From positions 207,184 to 253,530 of the forward strand of contig NZ_BMRO01000007.1 in the NCBI RefSeq assembly GCF_014648675.1: a DNA stretch of 46,347 nt, in the 5' to 3' direction. Position numbers and translations under genes: made by a program. Positions 34,498 through 41,683 of the stretch are shown piece after piece. The notes beneath the pieces were generated by a model. That model did no database searches and was not told the origin of the DNA. It saw only the letters and a list, made by a program, of their open reading frames with translations. The DNA comes from Actinomadura livida. GTDB lineage: Bacteria > Actinomycetota > Actinomycetes > Streptosporangiales > Streptosporangiaceae. Within the stretch, counting starts at the first letter, position 1, and every line of letters starts with the position of its first letter.

Positions 34498-36070
34498 CAC
34501 CGTCCAGGCCCTCCTCCTCCAGCACGCCGAGCGGGACACGCCCGGCCTGAAGTACGGCGACCAGGTGCGGAGCTGGCGCGACTACCTCGGCGAGAGCGCC
34601 GCCCGTGCGCACGTGCTGCACGCGATGGCCGACCCAGGCCGGCCGGTCCACGTCGGCGTGCTGATGCAGAACAGTCCCGAGATGGCGATGGCGATCGCGG
34701 CGGGTGCGCTCGGCGGGCACGTGACCGCCGGCATCAACACCACCCGGCGCGGCGAGAGTCTCGCGGCCGACGTACGCCGGGCCGACTGCCAGATCCTGCT
34801 GACCGATCATCGGCACCTGGCCCTGCTCGGCGGGCTCGACCTCGGTGGCGCGACGGTAGTCGACACCGACGACGCCGACTGGCTGAAGCGGGTGGCCGAC
34901 GCACCGCGTGGAACCGCCGGGTTCCCGACGGTCGACGCGATGGACACCTTCATGCTGATCTTCACCTCCGGCACCAGCGGGGAGCCGAAGGCCGTGCGGG
35001 TCGCCAACTTCATGGCGGTGATGTCGGGGGCGACGCTCGCCGACAAGTTCGACCTGACGACCGAGGACATCGTCTATTCCTCGATGCCCATGTTCCACAG
35101 CAACGCCATCCTCGCCGGATACGCCGTGCACGCCCACGCCGGCGCCGCTCTGGCGCCGGCCCAGTTCAGCGCAAGCCGGTTCCTCAGCGACCTGCGCCAC
35201 TACGGTGCGACCTACCTCAACTACGTCGGCAAGCCGCTCGCCTACCTGCTCGCGACGCCGGAACAGCCCGACGACCGGGACAACCCACTACGTGTCGCGT
35301 TCGGCAACGAGGCGAGCGACCGCGACATCGAGGAGTTCGCCCGTCGCTTCGACTGCACCGTGTGGGACGGCTTCGGCTCCACCGAGACCGCGGTCATCAT
35401 CACCCGCACCGACGACACGCCGTCCGGCTCCATCGGACAGCCGTTCGACGGCGTCGCCGTCTACGACCGAGACACCCGCACCGAGTGCCCGCGCGCCGTC
35501 TTCGACGACCTGGGCCGGGTGACCAACCTGGACGAGGCGGTCGGCGAGCTGGTCAACACCACCGGGGCCGGGTTCTTCGCCGGCTACTACAACGACGAAC
35601 AGGCGACCTCCGATCGGCTCGACGGGGGCATGTACTGGTCCGGCGATCTCGCCTATCGGGACGAAGCAGGCTTCGTGTACCTGGCCGGTCGCACCGACGA
35701 CTGGCTGCGCGTCGACGGCGAGAACCTCGCGGCGGCGCCGATCGAACGGGTGCTGCTGCGCCACGGCGCGGTCAGCCAGGCCGCGGTGTACGGCATACCG
35801 GACGCCGACGCCCCGGGCGACCAGCTCATGTGCGCGCTGGTGCTGCGCGACGGCGCGACCCTCACGCCCGTCGATCTCCAGGAGTTCCTGAGTGCCCAGC
35901 CGGACCTGTCGCCGAAGGCATGGCCGAAATTCGTCCGGATCGCCACCGAACTGCCGAGTACGGCGACGAACAAGGTTCTCAAGCGCGAGCTCCGGGCTCA
36001 GGGCACCGAGACCACAGACACGCTGTTCGCGCGGAGCGAGCGTGGCCACGTCTACCGCCCTGAGCCCTAG
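34490..36070 (+). CDS. Acyl-CoA synthetase, AMP-forming (FadD17-like)
   Basis: 526-residue adenylate-forming enzyme. Core motifs: IFTSGTSGEPKAV (phosphate loop), SSMPMFHSNA, VWDGFGSTE, YWSGDLAYRDEAGFVYLAGR, and the C-terminal Lys of ATNKVLKREL used in adenylation. The mixture of motifs and size resembles mycobacterial FadD17-type ligases. It converts a carboxylic acid to an acyl-AMP, then acyl-CoA. As last gene of the operon it would activate the acid released by the hydrolase. GTG 34490 overlaps the hydrolase gene by eight bases. Confidence 0.92.
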   Translation: MSDTVQALLLQHAERDTPGLKYGDQVRSWRDYLGESAARAHVLHAMADPGRPVHVGVLMQNSPEMAMAIAAGALGGHVTAGINTTRRGESLAADVRRADCQILLTDHRHLALLGGLDLGGATVVDTDDADWLKRVADAPRGTAGFPTVDAMDTFMLIFTSGTSGEPKAVRVANFMAVMSGATLADKFDLTTEDIVYSSMPMFHSNAILAGYAVHAHAGAALAPAQFSASRFLSDLRHYGATYLNYVGKPLAYLLATPEQPDDRDNPLRVAFGNEASDRDIEEFARRFDCTVWDGFGSTETAVIITRTDDTPSGSIGQPFDGVAVYDRDTRTECPRAVFDDLGRVTNLDEAVGELVNTTGAGFFAGYYNDEQATSDRLDGGMYWSGDLAYRDEAGFVYLAGRTDDWLRVDGENLAAAPIERVLLRHGAVSQAAVYGIPDADAPGDQLMCALVLRDGATLTPVDLQEFLSAQPDLSPKAWPKFVRIATELPSTATNKVLKRELRAQGTETTDTLFARSERGHVYRPEP

Positions 36071-36083
36071 AGAATGTGTGAAA

Positions 36084-36111
36084 GGGGGCACGGCCGGTGG
36101 GGCCTTCCCCC
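36084..36111 (+). terminator. Possible hairpin terminator after the acyl-CoA ligase gene
   Basis: Nested stems GGGGG…CCCCC and GGCC…GGCC lie 14-41 bases past the stop. There is no run of T afterwards, which is common in actinobacteria, so the call rests on stem and position only. Confidence 0.4.
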
Positions 36112-36621
36112 GAGATGTGGACACCTTGAGCGCCCTGGATCTTCGAGGTCTGCGAGGGGTCCCGTGTGGGGATGAAGGTCTACTCCGAGGAGTTCAGCGT
36201 CCTACCCGCCCTGGCCCGCCAATCCGCGGAAGACGCCGCCGTCATCCTCAACGCCCGCACCGGTCCCGAGCCGGACGAAACGACAGCAGCGGGCCGCGTC
36301 GTCCACCTGGTGGAAACGTCGAACCGATGACCGGCAGAAGCTGACCAACGGACTCCTGGTTTCGGGGTCGCATCCGAGCCGAAGGCTGGATGCGGACCCC
36401 GGCACCTGTCGCAGGACAGGCGGTCGGCCAAAGTCCCAAAGGCCCGCACAGCCACGACTTCTCTCACACGCGCCGACGCACTGGCCAAGGACGCTCGACA
36501 CCGATGATCAACAAGCTTGGGAACGGCTCAGCGACAGCCGAGCAGACATTGAGCAGCCACGGGGACGAACCGGGACGGAACTTCGGATCCTGGCAGTGGT
36601 AAGACCGCAGGTCAGGTAGGG
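36112..36621. other. Decayed region before the second tRNA fragment
   Basis: No convincing full gene in about 510 bases. A 52-codon frame at 36172-36330 begins MKVYSEEFSVLPAL and matches nothing I know. A frame ending at 36602, only 20 bases from the tRNA fragment, ends GDEPGRNFGSWQW; another frame upstream reads ADALAKDARHR before a stop. The position is where the C terminus of an integrase would lie in the older element, so these may be its broken remains. This is inference. Confidence 0.3.
36172..36330 (+). CDS. Small ORF of unknown function
   Basis: 52 residues from ATG 36172, starting MKVYSEEFSVLPALARQSAE and ending VVHLVETSNR. GGGG lies only a few bases before the ATG. The first residues recall the start of IS3-type OrfA proteins, but the similarity ends after EEF. 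No neighbour shares its frame. It may be a degraded fragment rather than a gene. Confidence 0.2.
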   Translation: MKVYSEEFSVLPALARQSAEDAAVILNARTGPEPDETTAAGRVVHLVETSNR

Positions 36622-36668
36622 CGCGCCCGGCAGGATTCGAACCCGCGACCGTCGGATTAGAAGTCCGA
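36622..36668 (-). repeat. 3' fragment of tRNA-Arg(TCT), att-like copy 2
   Basis: 47 bases on the minus strand: anticodon stem-loop TCGGA-CTTCTAA-TCCGA (anticodon TCT), T-arm GCGGG-TTCGAAT-CCTGC, acceptor strand CGGGCGC and discriminator G. The D-arm and 5' acceptor strand are absent; similarity to a tRNA stops at 36669. Actinomycete elements integrate into tRNA 3' ends and leave exactly such a fragment at the far end. The intact tRNA should lie right of the window. Confidence 0.75.
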
Positions 36669-36834
36669 GGATCTCCGGCGGCTCCGCACCCTGGCTCACC
36701 TGCGCGTACTCTCCAGCGGCGACGCCGGGCAAGCAAGATCATTCCGCACATGCTCCGGATCTTGCTCGTGAGGCTGTTGTCTGCCCTCTGGAGAGTCTCC
36801 ACGCCTGACGGGGGCCACAGGTAGATTGGACGTC

Positions 36835-37134
36835 ATGACCGCCCAGCCCGAGGAACCGACCGCGCCGCGCGATCCCGGCGAGGATCCGGCCGCGATCTTC
36901 GATGCGCTCCCGCCGACGCATCGTGACCAGTTCCGGGCCGAGTATGACGAGGCACTCGACGCGGCTCACGACCTGGCGCGCTTCAAGCAGGTTCAAAGCC
37001 TCCTTCGGCAGTGGCGCTTGCGGGCCATCGCCTACGGCCGTCCCGGCTACGAAGATGCGGTGCAGGACGCCCTACAGGGCAGGGAGGACAGCTTCGTCCG
37101 CTACACCCCTCCGGGCTGGGAAGGCCGGGTGTGA
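36835..37134 (+). CDS. DUF6247 family protein, probable antitoxin
   Basis: 99 residues: a disordered N terminus with PRDPGEDPAAIFDALP, then a helical body (FRAEYDEALDAAHDLARFKQ, QSLLRQWRLRAIAYGRPGYE) characteristic of DUF6247. The function is not established; in actinobacteria these genes commonly precede a small RelE/ParE-like gene, as here, which suggests an antitoxin. ATG 36835 is conserved in position with the damaged copy at 29038. Its stop overlaps the GTG of the next gene. Confidence 0.75.
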   Translation: MTAQPEEPTAPRDPGEDPAAIFDALPPTHRDQFRAEYDEALDAAHDLARFKQVQSLLRQWRLRAIAYGRPGYEDAVQDALQGREDSFVRYTPPGWEGRV

Positions 37135-37388
37135 CGTACCGCTGGGACGGCTTCCACGGACGCGCGCTGTACGAGCTGAACGGACTCCCCAACGAAGTCC
37201 GTCACGGCCTACTACTTGAGCGCCTCCTCGACCTCTTGGAAACGCCGTGGGACGCGGTGCCTGAACGGCCAGGCCAGACAGCCATCAGACACGCCTTCTT
37301 CGGTGCGAACGGCGAGGGCATGCTCACGCTGCTGGTCGACGACGATGCTGAGACGCTGCGCATCATCGACATCCTGTGGATGGGGTAG
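37131..37388 (+). CDS. Small RelE/ParE-like protein, probable toxin
   Basis: 85 residues starting TYRWDGFHGRALYELNGLPN. The order of elements (beta-hairpin and helices NEVRHGLLLERLLDLLETPW, then DAVPE…RHAFF, then EGMLTLLVDDDAETLRIIDI) fits a RelE-fold toxin, whose relatives cut mRNA on ribosomes. The usual catalytic residues cannot be assigned with confidence. The GTG start overlaps the DUF6247 stop, the typical antitoxin-toxin coupling. Confidence 0.65.
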   Translation: MTYRWDGFHGRALYELNGLPNEVRHGLLLERLLDLLETPWDAVPERPGQTAIRHAFFGANGEGMLTLLVDDDAETLRIIDILWMG

Positions 37389-37450
37389 CGGCGTAGCCGC
37401 TGTTCTTCCCCCACCTTCCTTCCCCCGACCCGTCGAGACCCGTACCTAGC

Positions 37451-37529
37451 GGCGGACGGGTTCTGTCAAGGGTGGCGTAGCCATCACGTAGTGACGCCCG
37501 AAGGGCGCCCTTGACAGGTTCCGGCCGCC
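37451..37529. repeat. Long imperfect inverted repeat with an inner palindrome
   Basis: Arms at 37451-37472 and 37508-37529 match at 18 of 22 positions, with a perfect inner CTGTCAAGGG/CCCTTGACAG. A TCAC-GTA-GTGA palindrome lies in the loop. It starts 62 bases after the toxin stop. It could be a terminator, a structured RNA or a recombination site; the damaged copy of this region at 29273 lacks it entirely. Confidence 0.6.
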
Positions 37530-37882
37530 GCCATCCTCAAGACATCGGGTCGGGGGAACCCTGTGCCATTCCACACCAAGTGGCAACGTCCCTGTACCGG
37601 CGATGGTTCTTCGGTGTCGACTGGTGCCAGCTCTGGGCGGTGGCGCGTACCCCGTGGCGGCCGGTCGGAGCGGGGCCGGCGGACGTGTCGCGATGCGCGG
37701 CCCGGCGCGGCCGTCCGGTGACCGGCGCCCACGCCGCACGCTCCGGGCGGCCTGGCGCGGGGCCGCGCAGCGGCCTAAGCGCCGCCGCCCCTTGATCCCA
37801 AAAAGCTAGATTCGGCAACGGCTTGTGAAGCGACACAGCGACAGTGCACTGACCTTGTGGCGTCCATTAGTTCGCTGCCATG
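37530..37882. other. Non-coding stretch before the AT-rich cassette
   Basis: About 350 bases without a credible gene. TCAAGACATCGGGTCGGGGG at 37537-37556 also occurs in the older element next to its damaged module. Base composition changes sharply near 37795, from very GC-rich to the AT-rich DNA of the cassette, which probably marks the cassette's left edge. Confidence 0.45.
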
Positions 37883-37912
37883 TTGAGCTGTTCCAGCCAC
37901 CAGGGCTACGAT
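37883..37912 (+). promoter_or_regulatory. Candidate promoter of the three-gene cassette
   Basis: TTGAGC (37883-37888) and TACGAT (37907-37912), 18 bases apart, end 32 bases before the first GTG. Close to the sigma-70-type consensus; no operator-like symmetry is seen. Confidence 0.45.
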
Positions 37913-37944
37913 GTGTGATTGACTCAGGACGTTGGTGATGTGGC

Positions 37945-38685
37945 GTGTTCGCGGGTATCCGTGGCTATTTTTCGAAGCAGGAGGTTCTTGACCTCCCTCG
38001 ATTCTCGGACGAAGACGCGGCAGAGATTGCGCGGGAATACTGGCTCCGCGCTATCCGAGCAGACGAATCCTCGCGATCTAGGGCGCAAATCGCCTACACG
38101 ATTACTAGTGCACTGTCAACAGTTGGCATTGGAATATTCTTCACTGCAGGTCTGAAAGCTCAAGCTGTACCGACCAAAATATTGGCAATAATAGCCGTCC
38201 TGCTGTGGATACTTGCGACCTTCTTGTATCTTGCCGCAGTCTCTTCGGGTGCAAAGCAGGATGATGATGATGAAGCAAGTTCCGATGAGCAATCCTTTGT
38301 GGACGAACAAATAGATGTTGGCGATCTAGCGGTTGCTGGAATGATGGAAGTACAGGAGGCTCGTGCGGTCGTACTTGCGCGGCTTCGTGGAGCGAATGCT
38401 GCCTCTTTTGCTGCAATTTTGTTCGCCGTCATGGCTTTCATTGCGTCAACCTTCTATGCTCCTAAGCAGGAAGTAAATGGTTTGATTGTAATGACTAAGG
38501 CGGGCAGTGCGACATTGACCAGCACATGCAAAAGACAGATTGCTAATCTAGACGGTGTAATCAATAAAGACGATCTTAAGAGCCCATTTGTTTCTATCTC
38601 AGTAAGCTCAAAAAGTTCATGCTTTGCTGGCAAGAACGTAATTGTGCAGCGATCCTGGATCAGTGCGGTCGTGGAAAATAGATGA
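37945..38685 (+). CDS. Three-helix membrane protein, first gene of the AT-rich cassette
   Basis: 246 residues, no family assigned. A cytoplasmic helix of about 45 residues precedes TM1 (about 49-70) and TM2 (about 77-99), which form a tight hairpin. Then an acidic linker (KQDDDDEASSDEQSF) and helix lead to TM3 (about 152-171) and a roughly 75-residue outer domain with Cys195 and Cys226, which could form a disulfide. The 2TM hairpin plus cytoplasmic helix recalls SLATT-type pore proteins that partner nucleotide-sensing domains, but this is inference. The GTG at 37945 is the only start before the conserved-looking region, because an in-frame stop lies at 37936. Base composition is far more AT-rich than the flanks. 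The stop overlaps the next ATG (ATGA). Confidence 0.7.
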   Translation: MFAGIRGYFSKQEVLDLPRFSDEDAAEIAREYWLRAIRADESSRSRAQIAYTITSALSTVGIGIFFTAGLKAQAVPTKILAIIAVLLWILATFLYLAAVSSGAKQDDDDEASSDEQSFVDEQIDVGDLAVAGMMEVQEARAVVLARLRGANAASFAAILFAVMAFIASTFYAPKQEVNGLIVMTKAGSATLTSTCKRQIANLDGVINKDDLKSPFVSISVSSKSSCFAGKNVIVQRSWISAVVENR

Positions 38686-39257
38686 GACCGCTGGACGAAA
38701 CGAACGTTCAGGAGGCGACTCGCCCTCGCATCAACATCGTTTGGGCTTGCGGGGCAACTGGAAATGAAACCGAAGACTTCTTCAACGAAGTTACGCTTTC
38801 CTTGGATAGGCATTGGCCAGATCCGCGACCACTCGTGTCAACAATGAGGTACAAGAGTGAGACCGGCGGGGCCTATGCTGAGGAAGTAGATGTCGATTTG
38901 CTTGTTGAGCAAGCGCAGGCCGCTTTCCTTATTTGCGATGAAAGTGGTCTACCGAGTGGATGCGCGCAACTCGGGGCCTCGGCAGTGGAATCCAGGATAC
39001 CGCTATATGTACTCCTGGATACACAACACCCGTCAGCCGCCCTCTCTCAAGGGCTGAGAGAGGTGGGGGAACCGGGCGCGTATGAGTTCATTGGTACCTC
39101 TGGAAGAGCCGGCATAGTCTCCGTAGTATGGGCAGCACTCGTAAGAACTGCGGTCCTAGCTGACCGGGGTATCTTTTCTCAAAGACCAAGTCCGCTTCCA
39201 GCGGAAGACGATCGAAGCAGGATACAGCGACTCCGTAAGAGGATGCCAAAGACATGA
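38682..39257 (+). CDS. Rossmann-like nucleotide-domain protein (deoxyribosyltransferase/TIR-like)
   Basis: 191 residues, no exact match known. The layout fits the nucleoside-deoxyribosyltransferase/TIR-like superfamily: strand RINIVWACGATGNE, helix, then VDVDLLVEQAQAAFLICDES and SGCAQLGASAVESRIPLYVLL, equivalent to the family's SGTxxExGxAxxxGxP segment. The usual catalytic Glu appears to be Gln96, so it may bind rather than cleave a nucleotide. Glu103 is a second candidate. The last 25 residues are basic and charged. No membrane segment. Overlapping ATGA junctions on both sides tie it to the membrane and repeat proteins. Confidence 0.6.
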   Translation: MRPLDETNVQEATRPRINIVWACGATGNETEDFFNEVTLSLDRHWPDPRPLVSTMRYKSETGGAYAEEVDVDLLVEQAQAAFLICDESGLPSGCAQLGASAVESRIPLYVLLDTQHPSAALSQGLREVGEPGAYEFIGTSGRAGIVSVVWAALVRTAVLADRGIFSQRPSPLPAEDDRSRIQRLRKRMPKT

Positions 39258-41683
39258 ACCTCAGATTGCTTGTTTCGATCCTCTACCCGGCTGAAATAGC
39301 GCCGCATCCGAATTGGACTGTCCATAGTGTCGACCCGGTTGCGGCTTTGGGAATGCTTTGCCTTCACCACTTTTCTGAGTACGGTGAACTGGCGCGAAAA
39401 GGCGCTGTCCCCGACCCAATCAAGGGTTCATCTGAGTGGACCCAGGACTGGAAATTGGTTCAAGCTTTTGGAAGGTCGCTTTTTGTAGAGACGCAGCCGC
39501 TGGGGTCTAGTGATCTTAATTCGATCTCGCAGTCCGAAGATTTTCCGGTCTTGGGCAGAGCGGTTGCAGCTGTGCTCGCTTCTTGCGCTTACTCCGACAT
39601 GAACGATCCCGAAGCTGCCTTGGCTGTGGTGGAAGCATTCACGGGCAACACTGTGATGGAGCAACTTGACCCTCTAACGAAAGCTGTTCTTCATCTCCAG
39701 ACTGGATGCAGGAGAGCAGACCTCGATGCTTACGAAGACGCGCTTTCGGCGTACGAGGATGCGTCCGTGCATCTTGCTGATCTGCATACAGACCAGTACG
39801 AGTCATTCGAACTTTCGGAGGGCTCAACTACGACGAGTACCGATGTACTAGCCTTCGTTAAGGAGGGACTGGCTGATTCGGCACATTTGAATATTGTCAA
39901 TCTTCGTATGAAACTGGGCGATGATGACGCGTGGACGGAGACTGTACGAAGGGCGGTTTCGCGCTTTTGGCTTACGCACGATCGCGGCTCACTGTCTTCG
40001 CTAAGTCGATGGCAGTCGAAGGAGTTCGATGAGCGCATCGATTCTGCTGCAAGACTAGGTCAGCGACGAATCTTCAGTGGAGGAGCCTCTTTTTACAAGA
40101 CACTAGAGTCGAATGCCTTGGCGGCAGAGATTACGGGTGACTGGGCTCGTGCGCGCGAAGCTAGAAAGGTCCTAGGGCGAGATCGTTTCCTTCAACGCCC
40201 GGACGCAAACTCGTTCTCCTATCGCAAGGATGGATTGGCGCTTCTCTTGCGGAGCGGAGATTCTAAAGCTGTAACTCGGGCTGTACGGCTGATCCGGCGG
40301 GAAGGGCCGCTTGCTGCACTCCAGGAGTTGGCGGATGACATCTTTCAACATTCATCACGTCAACTGGGTAGGAGCCATCTAGCTATTATCCGTGGTGCCT
40401 CTTCGCTGATTCCGAGCGAAGTAGTGGATTCGCTCATTGCACGAGTTCTCCAGCATGGTAGCAATCGGATTGCTATCGATGCTGCGGGTATGTACCGCTT
40501 GGATGATGAGGCCTGGTCCGTAGTAAGTGCTCTTACGCCTTATGTGTCCGATAGCGGCTTCATTCATAGTTACCTCTTTGACGCAGTCAACGAGAGTAGC
40601 GATTCCCTCGTCCTGCGCAGACTCGCTGATGTAGCGAGCAAGATGGACTGGTCGGTTATTGACGATCAGTCGCGAGAGTGGTGGTTGGAGTGGGCTGCGG
40701 ATAATCTCGCAGGAGATGGCGCTGAGCTCAGTGTTTCTATTGCTGAGAGACTGGCTATTACCGGAGACCTTCGTCTCGCGGATGCCATTAAAGAAGCCAT
40801 GTCGACGGACGCAGGATCGCCGCTTCTCGCCGCTGGATTGGTTGATATCGCCACACGTACTTCATTTTCTATCAGCGATGACGCCCGTCACAGCATTCGT
40901 GATCTAGTTCTTGATGCGATGCGTAAGAAGCGGAATGATGCCGCCCATGGGTCGTTCAGTGTCGGGGGTATAGACGTTATCTATCTTGCTACTGTTTTCT
41001 CGCATCTGTGTGAGAGTCATGAAACCTGGGAAGAGATCTCTTCTTGTCTTACAGACCCTCTTATTCCTGACTCCGACAAGGCGTCGTCCTTGGAATGGGT
41101 GACGACGAATCTAGATAAGGTTCCGGGTGAAGTAAGACAAAGGCTTGTAATTCACTCGGGTGGTTTGCAGCGTAAGCCCGAACATCGCAATGAGTTCCTT
41201 GACTGGAAGAAGTCCGCAGCTGCACTGCGATTCAGATGTAGAGCTGGGGCTATCGATTCCCAGGAAGTCTATAGAGCTATAGATACTCTTTGTTCAGCAC
41301 CTGATAATCAGAGTCGACTGGAGTGTGCCAGGAGCTTGACTCTCATGGCACCTATCGTCTCTCCAGAATTCGTCGCTTCTGTCGCAATGGAACTGGCGCG
41401 CGATGCCTCTGTGGTGGTGAGAGCAGCTTCAGCGAGATACCTACCCCCGTTGGCCTTTATGGTTGATGAGGGCATGCGTGAAGTCATTCTCTCGAAGATT
41501 GGCGAACTCCTAGCTGTCGATGGTGTCGATATTCCGCTGTCCGTACTCCTGGGACTCCAGTCCCTCGATTTGGATGAAAGAGAGACCATAGTTTCACGAG
41601 TCAGTGGAGCGCGTGAATTGTTGCAGGAACACCCTGACGTTAAGATCAAGAAGCTATGGCAGGAGATGCACGGCTCCGACTAG
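39254..41683 (+). CDS. Large alpha-helical repeat protein, third gene of the AT-rich cassette
   Basis: 809 residues, almost wholly helical, with TPR-like pairs near residues 150-185 (ADLDAYEDALSAYEDASVHL) and HEAT-like units towards the end (DASVVVRAASARYLPPLAFM). I find no Walker A loop, nuclease or protease motif, signal peptide or membrane helix, so it is more likely a sensor or scaffold than an enzyme. It opens MNLRLLVSILYPAEIAPHPN. ATG 39254 overlaps the stop of the previous gene. Its TAG overlaps the stop of the convergent flavoprotein gene at CTAG. The cassette's AT-rich composition ends here. Confidence 0.65.
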   Translation: MNLRLLVSILYPAEIAPHPNWTVHSVDPVAALGMLCLHHFSEYGELARKGAVPDPIKGSSEWTQDWKLVQAFGRSLFVETQPLGSSDLNSISQSEDFPVLGRAVAAVLASCAYSDMNDPEAALAVVEAFTGNTVMEQLDPLTKAVLHLQTGCRRADLDAYEDALSAYEDASVHLADLHTDQYESFELSEGSTTTSTDVLAFVKEGLADSAHLNIVNLRMKLGDDDAWTETVRRAVSRFWLTHDRGSLSSLSRWQSKEFDERIDSAARLGQRRIFSGGASFYKTLESNALAAEITGDWARAREARKVLGRDRFLQRPDANSFSYRKDGLALLLRSGDSKAVTRAVRLIRREGPLAALQELADDIFQHSSRQLGRSHLAIIRGASSLIPSEVVDSLIARVLQHGSNRIAIDAAGMYRLDDEAWSVVSALTPYVSDSGFIHSYLFDAVNESSDSLVLRRLADVASKMDWSVIDDQSREWWLEWAADNLAGDGAELSVSIAERLAITGDLRLADAIKEAMSTDAGSPLLAAGLVDIATRTSFSISDDARHSIRDLVLDAMRKKRNDAAHGSFSVGGIDVIYLATVFSHLCESHETWEEISSCLTDPLIPDSDKASSLEWVTTNLDKVPGEVRQRLVIHSGGLQRKPEHRNEFLDWKKSAAALRFRCRAGAIDSQEVYRAIDTLCSAPDNQSRLECARSLTLMAPIVSPEFVASVAMELARDASVVVRAASARYLPPLAFMVDEGMREVILSKIGELLAVDGVDIPLSVLLGLQSLDLDERETIVSRVSGARELLQEHPDVKIKKLWQEMHGSD

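Larger units (their letters stand above)
28826..36621. mobile_element. Probable remnant of an older integrative element at tRNA-Arg
   Basis: Bounded on the left by a decayed tRNA-Arg(TCT) 3' fragment and on the right by a second copy at 36622. The left end carries a damaged antitoxin/toxin module matching the intact one next to the second copy, with homology beginning exactly at the tRNA end. The interior is a catabolic cargo cluster. No transfer or integrase gene is recognisable. The extent is inferred from the repeats. Confidence 0.45.

Noticed and set aside
36172..36330. IS3-type transposase OrfA
   Set aside because: Only the first few residues (KVYSEEF) are similar; no helix-turn-helix follows and no terminal repeats are seen.
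36622..36668. A complete tRNA-Arg gene
   Set aside because: Only the anticodon arm, T-arm and 3' acceptor strand are present; the D-arm and 5' acceptor strand do not follow after 36668. The copy at 28826 is even more damaged.
39254..41683. STAND/NACHT ATPase in the AT-rich cassette
   Set aside because: Size and helical repeats suggested it, but there is no Walker A G-x4-GK[ST] or Walker B motif anywhere in the protein.
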